NCBI GenBank assembly: GCA_029204225.1
Contig: CM055094.1
Coordinates: forward strand, 14,388,928 to 14,452,927
DNA length: 64,000 nt
Direction of reading: 5' to 3'
From: Diphasiastrum complanatum
Taxonomy: Eukaryota > Streptophyta > Lycopodiopsida > Lycopodiales > Lycopodiaceae
A program made the position numbers and the translations under genes. The notes under the pieces were generated by a model. It was given only the letters and a program-made list of their open reading frames with translations, was not told the origin of the DNA and did not search any database. Positions 32,346-43,719 of this stretch are shown here, piece by piece (within the stretch, counting starts at the first letter, position 1; the number at the start of each line of letters is the position of its first letter).

Positions 32346-32610
32346 AGCCTCTGATATTTATGGTTTTTGGGAGCCTTGAAAGCAGGGTGGGTTGAAGGTT
32401 CTCTCCAACTTGGAAAAAGTCCGAGAAGCCCGTGAACCGTCGATAGCCATTGGCCATGACACATCACCTCCCCATGTGCAATCCACATGGTGAACAAGAA
32501 CTCTCGATAAAAAGAGAAAACACATTGGGTCCTTACCACCCTTGCCACATGGACAATTTTCTATTCCTATCAAATAAGCAACATCTACTTGATGATCAAA
32601 TATCTGTGTG
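32346..32610 (-). promoter_or_regulatory. Putative promoter of the ELF4-like gene
   Basis: On the minus strand it has a TATA-like CATAAATA (32351-32363) and a CCAAT box (GGCCAATGG, core 32449-32453). CAAATATCT at 32597-32605, read on the plus strand, matches the evening element AAAATATCT at eight of nine positions. In Arabidopsis the ELF4 promoter is controlled by CCA1/LHY through evening elements, so the site is in a sensible place. Single short motifs also occur by chance. Confidence 0.4.
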
Positions 32611-33510
32611 TATAAACATGTGTTTGTACATATGTATGTATGTGATCTAGATACATATGTGAGTGTGTGTATGTATACACCACTTGACATGGAGATTCAT
32701 AATGTACTCGGGGTTTATGAGTATTATATTAGGCCAATGGTCATATGTGCAGCTTGCACACATATCATGCTTTCTATCTAATAATGTTGGCATTCGAGAG
32801 AAAAACAAAGCTGATTATGTTATACAAACACTTAAAAAAAAGATCTTGTGCATATGTTTCAGTATAGCAAATAGATAGCATAGAAGATATTCACATCTCA
32901 GTGTGGGTTGAAGTTCTTGTTTTGAGATTTTCGAACAAAAATCGCAACCATTTCTCTGCTATACGAGAGATCCTATTTCCTCTAATAACGAAACATATAC
33001 AGTTATTTGTTAGAATTTCACTTAATTCTTCTTTTAATGAGGACTTGTCAAGTCTCCAAAAATACACAAAGTTCGCCATAGTATGCAAAAATACATGGAG
33101 TTCGACATAGTTTGCAAATATACCCTAAATTCTACACACTTTGCACATACACGGAATTCGACACAGTTAGAATTCCTCTACATGAATACACGAAGTTCGA
33201 CAACTAAAAAATGTTGAAAGAAATTGGTCGATGGAAATCCATATTTCGACCAGTCAACCTAAATGTTGACTTAGTGGAGATGCCGAAATTGTGTAAAAAT
33301 TGAAGTGAAATATGTCGATCCCCATTTTCATGCTACCACTTGAAATGGAGTTCTTCCTCTGCCCAGATTAAATCTTTTAAGGACTACCCTTAATTCGATT
33401 ATTATTCAAAAAAAAAATTGAAGGACCGTTTGCAAAAAATGAACGAAATTTTTATAAAAGACAGATCGCAAAAATACACGAAAAATTTTCACAAGGTTGA
33501 AGAAACATTT
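32611..33510. other. No gene; degenerate repeats near 33050-33200
   Basis: No coding sequence is recognised. Between 33050 and 33200 a phrase like AAATACACxxAGTTCGxC recurs about four times at roughly 30-bp spacing. It recalls the short modules of LTR-A and may be LTR debris. Confidence 0.4.
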
Positions 33511-35365
33511 TGTTTCTAATGCCAAAGCTTTACTAGCTTTCAATTTTGAACCTTTAATTGTTTTAGATCGTGGCTAATCTGCCACTCTTGTAATTCACGA
33601 ATTAGTTGTAGATGTTTAATCTTTCAAATCTATAAGTTACAAGAATGCGACACGAAATTGTTTGCAAATTATATACTTTCTGATTGATGCACATTACAGC
33701 AAGTTTGAAGTCTAATGCTAGTAAGCAAGACAAGAGTCAAGAAGACAAAAAATACAGAATACGAATTTGCCTATGTGCGAGATAATTTCTGTAATAGGAT
33801 CTGTAGATCCAAAGGTCCGCTAGTAAGCGAGACTCGAATTGATGAGAGAACTATATTTCTCTCATGCCAACGCACTGCGTGGCTCTGCATGCAGTGCTTG
33901 AAGAATCAGAAAAATCAATAGATGATTTTGTAGCTGTTGTGCACATTATTAATCTAGGTGATTGTATGATCTCGAATTTGTTTTCGTTTGATATTATTCG
34001 TGTGCTGATTCGCTAGTTCATTCTATTCCGCACCTTGATTTGATTTCGTTGAATGCTGCATTAATTGGTTAACATAGATCAGCTGTGCCTGACTACTCTC
34101 TAAAGAATTGTAGGAGTGATGCAGCCGGCAGTGACCAGTGATCACATCTGAATTACTGACGAACTGATTCTGTTCACGAATCCTTTCGCTTTGTGCTTCG
34201 CTTCGCGATCACCTAGCAATAAGGATAAATCAATCTCAGAGGCTCACCTAGGTTTCGTTTCATTTCGTCTTGTTTCGTCTCGTCTCGTCTCGTCTCGTTA
34301 CAGAGCTTGATTTCTTGATTGATCTTGTCACCAATTATTTCGCTTCGTTTCGTTTCGTGTAGTTTTGCGATCTGTGCTTCCAGCATAAATCAGTGTTAGT
34401 GCAAGTTTCGTTTCGCTTTGTTTCGTTTCGTTTTCTTCTAGAATTTGTCTCGTTTCGTTTAGTTGCGCTATAGAACCTGATTGATCCAACTCAAACAGAA
34501 ATAATTCGAGTGTCATGAAAAGTTTTGCGAATCATTCTTGATTTAATTCTGTTAGTGATGGTTGATTCCAATGTGTATGTGAGAATTACAGATTGAAGAT
34601 CATCATCGTGGCTATGTATGTGGACAACACTCTGATACTCTGCAAGAGTGAGAGGCTGATTGCTTGAAGAATCAAAAAAATCAGTAGATGATTTTGTAGC
34701 TGTTGTGCACATTATTAATCTAGATGATTGTATGATCTTGAATTTATTTTCGTTTGATATTATTCGTGTGTCTAATTCACTTGTTCATTCTATTCGGCAC
34801 CTTGATTTGATTTCGTTGAATGTTGTATTAGTTTGTTAACATAGCTCAGCTGTGCCTAACTACTCTCTGAAGGATTGTTGGAGTGATACAATCGACAATG
34901 ACCAACGATCACATCTGAATTCTTGATGAACCGATCCTGTTTGAGAATCCTTTCGCTTCTACTTCGTTTCGCTTTGCGATTACCTGGCAATAAGGATAAA
35001 TCAATCTCAGAGGCTCACCTAGGTTTCGTTTCATTTCGTCCTGTTTTGTCTCATCTCGTCTTGTCTCATTACAAACCTTGATTGCTTGATTGATCTTGTC
35101 GCAAATTATTTCGCTTCGTTTCGTTTTGTGTAGTTTCGCGATATGTGCTTCCAACATGAATCAATGTTAGTGCAAGTTTCATGTCGCTTCGTTTTCTTCC
35201 AGAATTCGTCTCGTTTCGTCTGGTTGCGCTATAGAGCCTGATTGATCCAACTCGAACAAAAATAATTTGAGCGTCGTGAAAAGTTTCGCGAAGCGTTTGT
35301 GTTTTAATTCTGTTAGTTTGTCACCAGAGTTGTTTTGGCTGAAATTTTGCATTTTCTGAGTGCAT
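33511..35365 (+). mobile_element. Copia-C-type LTR with a large internal duplication
   Basis: It starts TGTTTCTAATGCCAAAG and carries the family words GATCGTGGCTAATCTGCCAC and TTTCGTTTCG-rich tracts. A segment of about 650 bp is present twice, at about 33898-34551 and 34663-35309. A 111-bp reverse transcriptase fragment (34552-34662) lies between the copies. The end near 35365 matches the end of the minus copy at about 61950. This makes it much longer than the roughly 1.2-kb normal LTR. Confidence 0.7.
34552..34662 (+). pseudogene. Copia-C reverse transcriptase fragment inside an LTR
   Basis: About 111 bp correspond to copia-C RT at 12560-12670. They include VYVRIT, then after a stop KIIIVAMYVD and NTLILCKSERLIA. 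The catalytic YVDD is changed to YVDN. The junctions share short identical words (GCTTGAAGAA) with the LTR, which suggests template switching or microhomology repair. Confidence 0.75.
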
Positions 35366-35877
35366 TTCATTGTCATCATAAAAGTCGAGATTCGAAACAT
35401 TAATGAAACTCAGATACAATCTGACTTTCTATTTCAAATATCTATTGTTGCTTGTACAAAGTACAATAAGTCAGAGTGAGCACTTGCTACATCAAACCAC
35501 CACCTTTAGTATCAAGTAGTTAATATGCATCAATCATAATCTCCAACTATTTGTCAAACAAATAATGCTTTATATTTATACATTAATAGAATCAGAACAA
35601 GAGCATGATTTGGGGATGTTAATGAGGATGATGCATAAGATACATACAATCATATTAATCAGAGAAGTAGAGACATAACAAACAATGTGGAGTGTCTGTG
35701 CAATAGCTTTGGTCATCTTTGTATTGTATTATCAGTCTTCAAACTGATTTGAACATGTCCAGACAATCCATGGTCCTTGATCTCGACTATCCTTCTGGTA
35801 AGGTCGATCTCCCCTTGTCTGTCATAGCTGCATTTTTGGAAAGTAGGCTAGGATTCCTTTTAGATCAAACCATATGC
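35366..35877. other. Unassigned, probably retroelement debris
   Basis: No domain is recognised. The sequence lies between an LTR and an integrase scrap. Confidence 0.35.
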
Positions 35878-35965
35878 ATGCAGCAAAAGATCTGTTAGAT
35901 GTTGTTCATACAGATATATGTGGACCTATGCAAACCAAGGATCATTCCAAATATTTTAATGTATA
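35878..35965 (+). pseudogene. Copia integrase fragment
   Basis: The frame reads AAKDLLDVVHTDICGPMQTK then DHSKYF. This is the start of the copia integrase core around the first catalytic Asp (consensus LELVHTDVCGPM). Only about 30 residues remain. Confidence 0.7.
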
Positions 35966-35984
35966 AATATCGCTTACTAGTTTT

Positions 35985-36605
35985 CTCTTACTTTCACCTT
36001 ATTTCTGATATGGTTTATGATCTTTTTTTTTTTTTTATCTCATTCATATTCCTTATTCTACATTGCTAACTGGTCAACTTGGACTAATCAACTCTCAGAT
36101 TGACTATGGCTATTTACAATGCCTCAAGTTGTTCTACATAGCAAATTCCATCGATTGTGTTACTAGTATCATTAGAACAACGGTGACTTTGTGAAAAAAT
36201 CTATACAATCACAGAACCAATAGGTACTCATATCTATATTACATATCTAATTATTTAGAACAAGGTATCAAAATTTTTATTCTCTATGTGAATCCCTAAA
36301 TTCTATCCTATTTATCTTCTAGCATGTATGTTACTACTTGAAACCGTCATAGATTGAGAAAAGCAATAACAACATTCTATGCTACTTTCCAATATTATCG
36401 ACAAATAGATTCCTCCAACAATACAATGTCAATCATCGACAAAATAAATGGAAGTAACTACCACACGTGGAGATTTAAAATGAGAGTCATCTTACTAGCT
36501 AAAGAGTTATGGGAAGTCCTAAAAGGTATGGAGGAAAAACCTTTAACAGATCAACAAGCACTTCTAAAGTGGAAATTAAAGGATAAAAAACATTTATTTC
36601 ACTAA
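35985..36605 (+). pseudogene. Copia leader and gag N-terminus
   Basis: TTTCTGATATGGTTTATGAT at about 35988 looks like a decayed LTR end plus primer-binding site. A leader follows, then ATG 36427 with MSIIDKINGSNYHTWRFKMR and LLAKELWEVLKGMEEKPL, a copia gag start, ending in stops at 36603. An inverted copy of the leader (about 35975-36240) lies at 55727-55975. Confidence 0.75.
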
Positions 36606-36851
36606 TCTTAAATATTGAAGATTCATTGTACGAAGATCTCCACTGAGGATCAAATACTAGTATGTTGAAATTCATAGAACCAAAGGGAAATGAATGGTGG
36701 ACAAACCAACCCAACCAAACCTAGATCTTATGGATCTAGCCCCCCCAGCTATGGATTTACCCATCAATGCTCAATAGGAGAGAGATGTCACTCTGGCGGC
36801 ATTCTGCTACTAATCTTACAACCAAGCATACACTAGTGAGTGGCCAATGGG
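36606..36851. other. Short unassigned stretch
   Basis: The first part continues decayed gag sequence (ILNIEDSLYEDLH). The remainder before the LTR at 36852 shows nothing recognisable. Confidence 0.4.
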
Positions 36852-37861
36852 TGTCAGAAATAGGATAGATAAATTGTAGCGGAAACTTCCTACTTCCAAT
36901 GCATGACTACGCCTATAAAAAATTGAACAAAGCAGTAGTAATGAAAATCACATTCAATATTTAGCAACTAACCTTGAAATCACTAGATACTAAATTATTA
37001 CGTAGCCAAACATAAAGTATTGAATTCTCAGACAATTTCTATTAGCTACAAAAGCAATACAGAGATGCATGCATTTTGACATATACTGAACGCAATAAGA
37101 GGATTGTATTGATTCAGAAAAATAAAATCAGATGCTAATGAGTGCAAGACAATAGCGGATAGAAACCGCGCACTCTAAGCTATCTCTGAGTAACTGAGAA
37201 TAAGTCTGATAATAAGCAGCTCTGCTGATAAGTAATAGCGCAATAGCAACTCTAAAATAAATCTCTAAAAGACTGAGCTAGAATGCTCAAGAGAGTTCAA
37301 GCTTGAAAGCTTGATAGAGAGCTAACTACAATACTTTCTGATTGTGAATGATTTGCTTGATAAGAGCGTAGGAAGTGTCGTGTGATAACACTCAGCCTTT
37401 TCACGATTCACAATAACGTTTCAAATTTTGAACTTGATGATTGAAAATGTATGTGTTCCTCGTCATTCATTGCTAATAAGCGGTGGAAATTGGCCGTAAA
37501 CATTCTGTCTGCATAAATAAAAATGCGACAATGCCCTTTTAGGATTGCCTCACACTTTGGCAGATTCATTTCCTTAACATTTGAGGCACTTAGCAAAATG
37601 TTAAAAATGTGACATTGCATTTTTACTCATGATTCCTATCAAGCGAAAAATGCGAAAAAGGCGACACTGCATTTTTACAAGGGATTTCTGAACGGCAAAA
37701 AATTCAACACTGTTTCAAACTCCGTGTATTTCTACAAACTGTGTAAAAACACATGTAATTTTGCATACTGTATAAACACAAGAAAATTCATAGAACTAGA
37801 TAAACAATGGATGAAGATTAAAACCAATTAGTCAATTAGTAAGAAGGAGAATAATCCAACA
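36852..37861 (-). mobile_element. Copia LTR-A, full length (1010 bp), 3' LTR
   Basis: On the minus strand it starts TGTTGGATTATTCTCC at 37861 and ends CTATTTCTGACA at 36852. A purine-rich tract (AGATTAAGGAGGAG) and RNase H sequence precede it, so it is the 3' LTR of a minus-strand element. A deletion of about 170 bp compared with the copy at 15487-16669 explains the shorter length. Confidence 0.85.
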
Positions 37862-38225
37862 CTCCTCCTTAATCTGAATCCTTGAATGTCTTGACCTTCA
37901 AACTTAGTTCTACATAAAATTTTCTGTGTGCTTGCAAACTTAATGCTTTGGTAAAAATATCCACTGTCATATCTTGTGTTCTGCAGTACTGCAACCTTTG
38001 TAGCTTGAGAGGCTGCGATATACTCTAATTTAGTGGAAGATAGAGCTATCGAAGATTGCTTGTGACTGTTCCAGGAAACTGGACTTTCTTGGACCATTGT
38101 TGAAAAAGAATGTACATCCGAAAGTGGATTTACGAATGTCTACATCTCCTGCCCAACTTGCATCTGTGTAACCACTGAACAAAAATGCACTTCTGTCGCC
38201 AAAACTAGCTTTCTCCACACAATTC
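37862..38225 (-). pseudogene. Copia RNase H, 3' end of the LTR-A element
   Basis: The minus-strand frames read GYTDASWAGDVDIRKSTFGC and, after a frame change, SWNSHKQSSIALSSTKLEYI then AASQATK. These are copia RNase H motifs, with a catalytic Asp in YTDASWA and Glu in KLEYIA. Further breaks and the polypurine tract follow. It closely matches the plus-strand copy at 49297-49926 and confirms which LTR belongs to this pol. Confidence 0.85.
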
Positions 38226-39884
38226 CGCTATCATTCATCCCCATACCGCATTTACCACTTCCAAATACCCTGTTATCCTATTAGAAGTAAGTAATAATGA
38301 TTTCGAAGCGATAATGCCTCATTGTACCACGTTGTAGCAGGTTTCACCAGCAAAAATTGCTCCAAATTTGGCCCTATGATACCCAAAAAGTGATGTAGCC
38401 CATCACTAGGTCACCTGCACTCTGATCGATGGCATGGTGACTAGAACCCCTCAAAAAACGTTTCTCCCTGCTTTGTGACGTCGCTATGTCCATTGGCTCT
38501 GAGTAGCCAGTTTCAGTGGCCATTTTGGCCCAAGGATAGCCAAAATAACTGCCTTCTAGCCTTAGTTAGGCCCAAAACTTAAATGCCTTGCAAAAATGAA
38601 TTGTATCTTCAAAATGAAGATTTTGAATGAAGTGAAGTTCGGTTCCCTTCACTCAAATTTAGAATGAAATTTTAAATGAAGAAGATCTGTCCTTTGCACT
38701 TCTATGCCCTTTGAGACATTTCACCCATCATTAGATGGTGCATCTACTTTTTACAGTCCAGATTGCTCCTTGAGATGTCAATCCTGGCCATTGATTGATA
38801 CTTGGCCATATCCAAGGGTTTCAATGCTCTTTCCATGCTGAAGCCCACTTCTTATAGTTGCGATACACCTCAAACCGCTACACGCCCTTGAATGGACGTG
38901 TGCGCTGGCCTGTGAGCTATCCTCTCCTCCATTCTTTTTCTTTGCTGCTTTCTTCCAGCTCCTTATGCTAGCTATGGCCACCCTCGCTGCAGCTTGTTGG
39001 ACAGTCCACGGCTACACATGGCCCTCTACCATCAGCCTTGCTTGGCTAGGGCGCCTCCATACAACCATTTATAAGTCCAGATTTTGTTCTCTACAAAAAG
39101 GGAATAATGGTTTTTGCCTGGAAAAATCCCAGCTCAAACAAAATCTCCATAACTTAGAGATGAACAGTTCTTCCAATCCTTCATAGCTGCTCATGGCCTC
39201 TAGGCATTGATTTCATAGCACTATGGCACCCAGCTCCATGGCTTTACAAATCCAAAAGGGCTTATGTATGTGGAAAGATCCAACACTTTTCTATGTAAAC
39301 CCTAGCTGTTATTTTTTATATAACTGGAAGATGGACAATTGCTCACAGATTGTTTCATGGCTGATCTTGCCCTTCTGGTAATCACTTGGCCTTTTTCACT
39401 TAATGCTAGGTAGCAATTTATTGTATTCAAATCCGTTGAGTACGAAGAAAGATCCATGCCTTTCCGTTTTTCCCAAAAACTAAGCCACCATGGCTAGTTC
39501 TCTGAATCGCCGCTTTCTCCTCCCACTTTAGATGGATTTTAAAATCCACTCAACCCTGAGTTACCACTACCTTGTAGCCCATTTTGATCCGCTCCGCTCC
39601 CCAATTGACGAAGTACTCAAAGAGTTCCGACCAACTTTATGTCCCACTTTCTGAAGCAATACATTGTTTTGAGCAATTTCTCTGTGAATTCTCCCCGAAA
39701 TTAATCTTAGACGATTGTTCTGATCTTCCTCAAAGCTCCGATCGAAGGAACTTTGTTGTCTCTTGCCATCCAGACAACTGATACCCGCATGGAGTCCTCT
39801 CTCTTGAGACGCTTTGAGTGCTATTTTTCCTTGTGAAAGTGCTATCCCATAGCTCCACCAGATCGTGCATACCTGCATCACTCT
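38226..39884. other. Unassigned; possibly internal sequence of a decayed minus-strand retroelement
   Basis: No domain is recognised on either strand. Because a minus-oriented LTR and primer-binding site lie at 39885-40327, this stretch may be the decayed leader and gag region of that element. Confidence 0.3.
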
Positions 39885-39899
39885 GATGCTCTAATATCA
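39885..39899 (-). promoter_or_regulatory. Decayed copia primer-binding site
   Basis: On the minus strand TGATATTAGAGCATC follows the LTR end TTTTAACA. It matches TGGTATCAGAGCATC at 13 of 15 positions. Confidence 0.5.
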
Positions 39900-40327
39900 T
39901 GTTAAAATCCTATTAGGATCTAGTGCAGTATGCAAATCACATCACCATAGCCACTCCTCACAAGCTCTCAAAGATGGCACAACAAAAGCTTTATGTATAA
40001 CAAAGAAAATTGTGCATATAGGAACTCACAATCTGCATGAAAAGACAAGTGCCCTAAAGTTGGCCTACCACCTAGGGCCTGATATGGCCAAATTCGACCG
40101 ACAAATTTGAGACATACCCTTGAGTATAGCATATATTGTATATAGCTCTGTACATGCTAATTTTTCCTATGCGTGGCTACTAACCCAAGTAGCCATCTAT
40201 GAGATCATTGCTCGACTAATATGACGATAGTCCCAATAACAAAAAAAGATCTAATGAACTGTAAATTAATTACAATATCACAATTAGAGCTTACATAAAA
40301 TGAATAAGATTTAATAGATTTCTAACA
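39900..40327 (-). mobile_element. Short copia-type LTR (428 bp)
   Basis: On the minus strand it starts TGTTAGAAATCTATTAAATC at 40327 and ends CCTAATAGGATTTTAACA at 39900. It has TG...CA ends with a primer-binding site after it. A purine-rich GGGAGTATT lies just before it, typical of the 3' end of a copia internal region. No second copy was found. Confidence 0.5.
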
Positions 40328-41137
40328 AATACTCCCAATAAATTGAGTTAAATTGTACTGGTGTCTTTTTTTCGGGTTTCTATCAGTAATATGGATGGTT
40401 CAGTTGTGTTCGTACTGGCTTTGATCATTACGAACATCTTGAACATAAGCTTGTGGCAAGGTACTTGTGAATATAAGTTTGGTTGTTTCTAATGAAGGAA
40501 CCGTTAGGATGAGTGGATTTTTTGGTTGCCAAATACAGTCAAAGGGTTACCGTATCCATGTTATGGATTTTTTCCATTTATGTTCTTTCATTGGAGATTC
40601 TAAATCATTAGAAATTATTGATGTAATGCTAAAAGCTAGTTATCAAAACGGAAAAAAATTGGTTTATTCTTTACATTTGCTATGTGTCTGAGGTTTCGTG
40701 GAACCGTAAATTTCTAAGGGTAGACGAGATGGACATTGAGGTAGTGAATGTGTTTGTATTATGTAATTTGGATTTTTTTAAAAATTCCTGTGTGGAAATT
40801 ACATAATTCCGGTTAGTGCGTTCATTAAGTTGAATTCATATTGGATATCTATAGGACCATGAGTTGACCCTAATTGATACTGGAAATTGTGATATAAAAA
40901 TGAGAATGGATGCTTGGTTGACATTTGTACTATAAAGAGCCTTATTCCTAAGAGTTGGAACTCTCAGATGGTAGGAATTCGAGAATGTTGGTACCAACCA
41001 CATGGGTTGTTTTATGTGACGGTAACACAATTTTGTAAATGTATTATTGTAGTCCCATAAAATCCTCACTCAAGCAAAATAGGTGTTAGAAATCCCCTTG
41101 GAGAGATCATTAGGATCCATTAGGTAGTTTTCCTTTC
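40328..41137. other. Unassigned, possible decayed retroelement 3' region
   Basis: Nothing recognisable was found on either strand apart from the polypurine-like tract beside the LTR. Confidence 0.35.
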
Positions 41138-41249
41138 CATTGTCCACCTCCCAAGGGTGTTGGCTCGGTTGGTTATCTTGACATCCAAAGTTTCTTTGGT
41201 CTCAAGTTCGAGCCTCCCCTTGGAAACCAAGAAGCATTGTCCACCTCCC
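41138..41249 (+). mobile_element. Short SINE-like insertion with 15-bp target-site duplications
   Basis: The direct repeat CATTGTCCACCTCCC occurs at 41138-41152 and 41235-41249. The 82 bp between them contain TGGCTCGGTTGG at 41161, resembling a polymerase III A box, and GTTCGAGCC at 41206-41214, a good B box, about 45 bp apart. This is the layout of a tRNA-derived SINE or a retrotransposed tRNA pseudogene. No clear poly-A tail is present. Confidence 0.6.
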
Positions 41250-42335
41250 TTGAGAAGATCTAGAGCCAATGATGCCTAGATAAACCAAGACACCAAGATC
41301 CAAGAAAAGCCTTACTCCAGTACTTGGTGGAATAGATATGTGCAAATCTGGTATGGGAAATCCAGATGGATTGTTTAAGATCTCTGGAATATCGGATAGT
41401 GCGGTTAAAGATCTTCTTGACGGAATGGAACTCCTTGTACCATTTTGGATATAGATATTGGATATCTATTGGTATATACTTCAGTTGTTTTGAGATTCTT
41501 AATGGTCCTTTTGGTTGACGAATGCACCGCCACTTTTTAACAAATAATGAACAATCTTTTTTGTCCATACCTCTGGATTTGTGTAGTTGTATTCTTTGTG
41601 TAACACTTAAGGAACAAGGGAGAATTCAATGGTAGGGGGTAGTTTTTTAAAATGGTTGAAGATCGGATCCTTTGTTTGGATATAGGATGGTCATATAATC
41701 TTTTTGATTTTCTGATGATCTGATCTAAAAGCAAACTTTCTTTCTTGGAGAGAAAATTGGTGGTAAGTGACATTAGTGATTTCAAAAGGGAAATCCTGTG
41801 CGAGAATGATTTGTAGACCAGTGGTTAGTATTTATAGTAATTGTAATGCTAACGGTTGGAATCATTGGTTATTTTGGTTAGAGTATTTGGAGAGGTTATG
41901 AGATATAGATCCGGATCCCTCAATGGTATCTCATAAATTGCAAATCAGAAACTCTCAAAAGCTATTTCTCACCTTTTAATGAACCCTTACTTCTTTTGAA
42001 TTTCTCAAACATGGACCTCACACTAAAATTCATATGATCCTTCTAGCATGGGAATTCTTTTATGAAGGACTGTTTAGCTTGAAATTTGAAATGCCCCAAC
42101 ATGTTGGTATTTCAATTTTTTAATCTCGACTTATGCACAGAGAGAGCTCAAATAGATGATAGTTACTATCACTCGTATTGAGAATACTTAGAAGAAAAGT
42201 CATGGGTATATTAGAGTTAATCCTATTTGGAAGGCACTTATTATTGACTTTTCACGATTCTGAGACTTTCATTTGTCATCTCTCTAGGAAACACTGTAAG
42301 AAATTGAAAATTTCTTTTTAAAAGGAGGGGTGAAG
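41250..42335. other. Unassigned; ends in a polypurine-like tract
   Basis: No gene is recognised. AAAAGGAGGGGTGAAG at 42320-42335 precedes the LTR and could be the 3' end of a retroelement internal region. Confidence 0.35.
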
Positions 42336-43527
42336 TGATGAGTAAATTTCTGTTATAAGGACCTATTTGTTGCAGAGAGTTGAGAAAAATTCTCTAGAAA
42401 TTGTGTGGAGCAATATGGAACTAGAGAATGATTGAAATTGGAAATCATTATAAGTATTACAGAGTGAGATCAAAAGTTAGTAATCCCAGTTGGTAGGGAT
42501 AGAAGTAATTTTGATAATGGAGTGTCTGTATTGAATCAATCTAATCTTGTTTGGAGTACTAGGATTTGGGAAGGTTAAGTGGAAGAAATCTGGTGGCAAG
42601 AGGTAAGTGGGTTGGAAAACTCGTGAGAGTGGATGTGTTCTTAGTCTCAGAGATTTTACAGATATGTTATTTACTCAAGAAAAATAGAATTCTTTAGTAG
42701 CTGAGTTACAAGATTCTCAGTGAGATAGGTGAGTAATGTGTGCGGATTTTGGAGGAATCTGCCAGATAATGACATATATATTTATGTACTAGGTCATAGT
42801 GAGATAATTCTCATATGTGCATGATTAATCTTGTTTGTATCTAGTATGTATTCTTGGTTACTAGGGTTATATGGTGCACTAGACCTAGTTGGTGAACATA
42901 GACATTGTTGGATTTATATCCTCTACTCTCCTCAATCCCATGTTAATCTAGTTCCATTCATAATGCTACATATTTACTTGCATTGTCGCACAACACAACT
43001 ACTGCAGATGAGCAAGAGAAGAAGGCCGACATATCTTATTGGAATCGGCCAACACATCGGGCTAGACCCAACTTGGCCGACTTATCAGAGAAACCTGACT
43101 TATCCAACATATTGGAAAACTCCGACTTATCGAGTCTCCTCACGCTCACCTTCTGTACTATAAACTTGACAATGACAACAACCACGATCTTCTTCTTAAT
43201 GGCACAACGGCTCCACACCATCTTTTGTGCACTCATCTGCACAAATGGAATTGTATATAGATATCGCCCACAATTGTCTTGTGTTCACCTATCTAGCTTG
43301 TATTTATTACACTTAATCTGAATAAACTATTGTCTGGTTTTGTATTCAGATTCTTTGTCAGTATTTCTACCTGAATTTCTGATTACTTTATTTGACTATT
43401 TTCTCTTTGCTTCTGCAACCACCATGCAATCAAGCTCTAGTTCATTCTTGTGTTTGCCTACTATTAATTGGTAGTGCACGCACCGAGGGAATGCACACTT
43501 TCTAATGTGCATATGCATTTTTCAACA
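42336..43527 (+). mobile_element. Copia LTR-D, first copy
   Basis: It ends TTTTTCAACA at 43527 directly before a primer-binding site. The start is placed at TGATGAG after a purine tract, but this is uncertain. From 42370 onward it is duplicated at 43726-44883 with an offset of 1356 bp and high identity. Confidence 0.65.
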
Positions 43528-43719
43528 TGGTATCGGAGCCAGATATCAGAACTTATCTGATTATTTTAAGCAATTTTGTGTCAGAGCTATTTCTATAGCC
43601 TGACAAGCTTTCCACAAAACCTGACTCTACTAAGTTGATAGAGTAATTTCTTTTTTTGGTCTATAAGTTTGCACTAGATTTTCATTCTTAAGTCACTGAT
43701 AGTTACTACTATCACTTGA
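43528..43719 (+). mobile_element. Primer-binding site and leader after the first LTR-D
   Basis: TGGTATCGGAGCC (43528-43540) is followed by a leader matching 44897-45075. It breaks at ATCACTTGAG and passes straight into the interior of the second LTR-D copy. Confidence 0.75.

Noticed and set aside
32358-32690. Overlapping minus-strand frames of 103-110 codons upstream of the ELF4-like gene
   Set aside because: They cross the putative promoter and TATA-like element, carry no domain, and one is full of simple (TG/TA)n-derived residues.
34256-34460. TCGTTTCGTCTCGTC-rich stretch resembling a CRISPR or satellite array
   Set aside because: The repeats are irregular 5-mers with no spacers and recur in all copia-C LTRs. 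They are LTR composition, and CRISPR arrays are not expected in a plant nucleus.
41153-41234. A functional tRNA gene
   Set aside because: A- and B-box-like motifs are present, but I could not pair the acceptor and anticodon stems, so I kept the SINE/retro-tRNA reading.
40467-41785. Several 74-102-codon frames on both strands
   Set aside because: The translations show no domain, the frames overlap each other on opposite strands, and the SINE-like insertion lies inside this interval.
42983-43321. Frames of 100-112 codons repeated at 44187-44489
   Set aside because: They are conserved only because they lie inside the duplicated LTR-D. There is no domain, and LTR sequence explains them.
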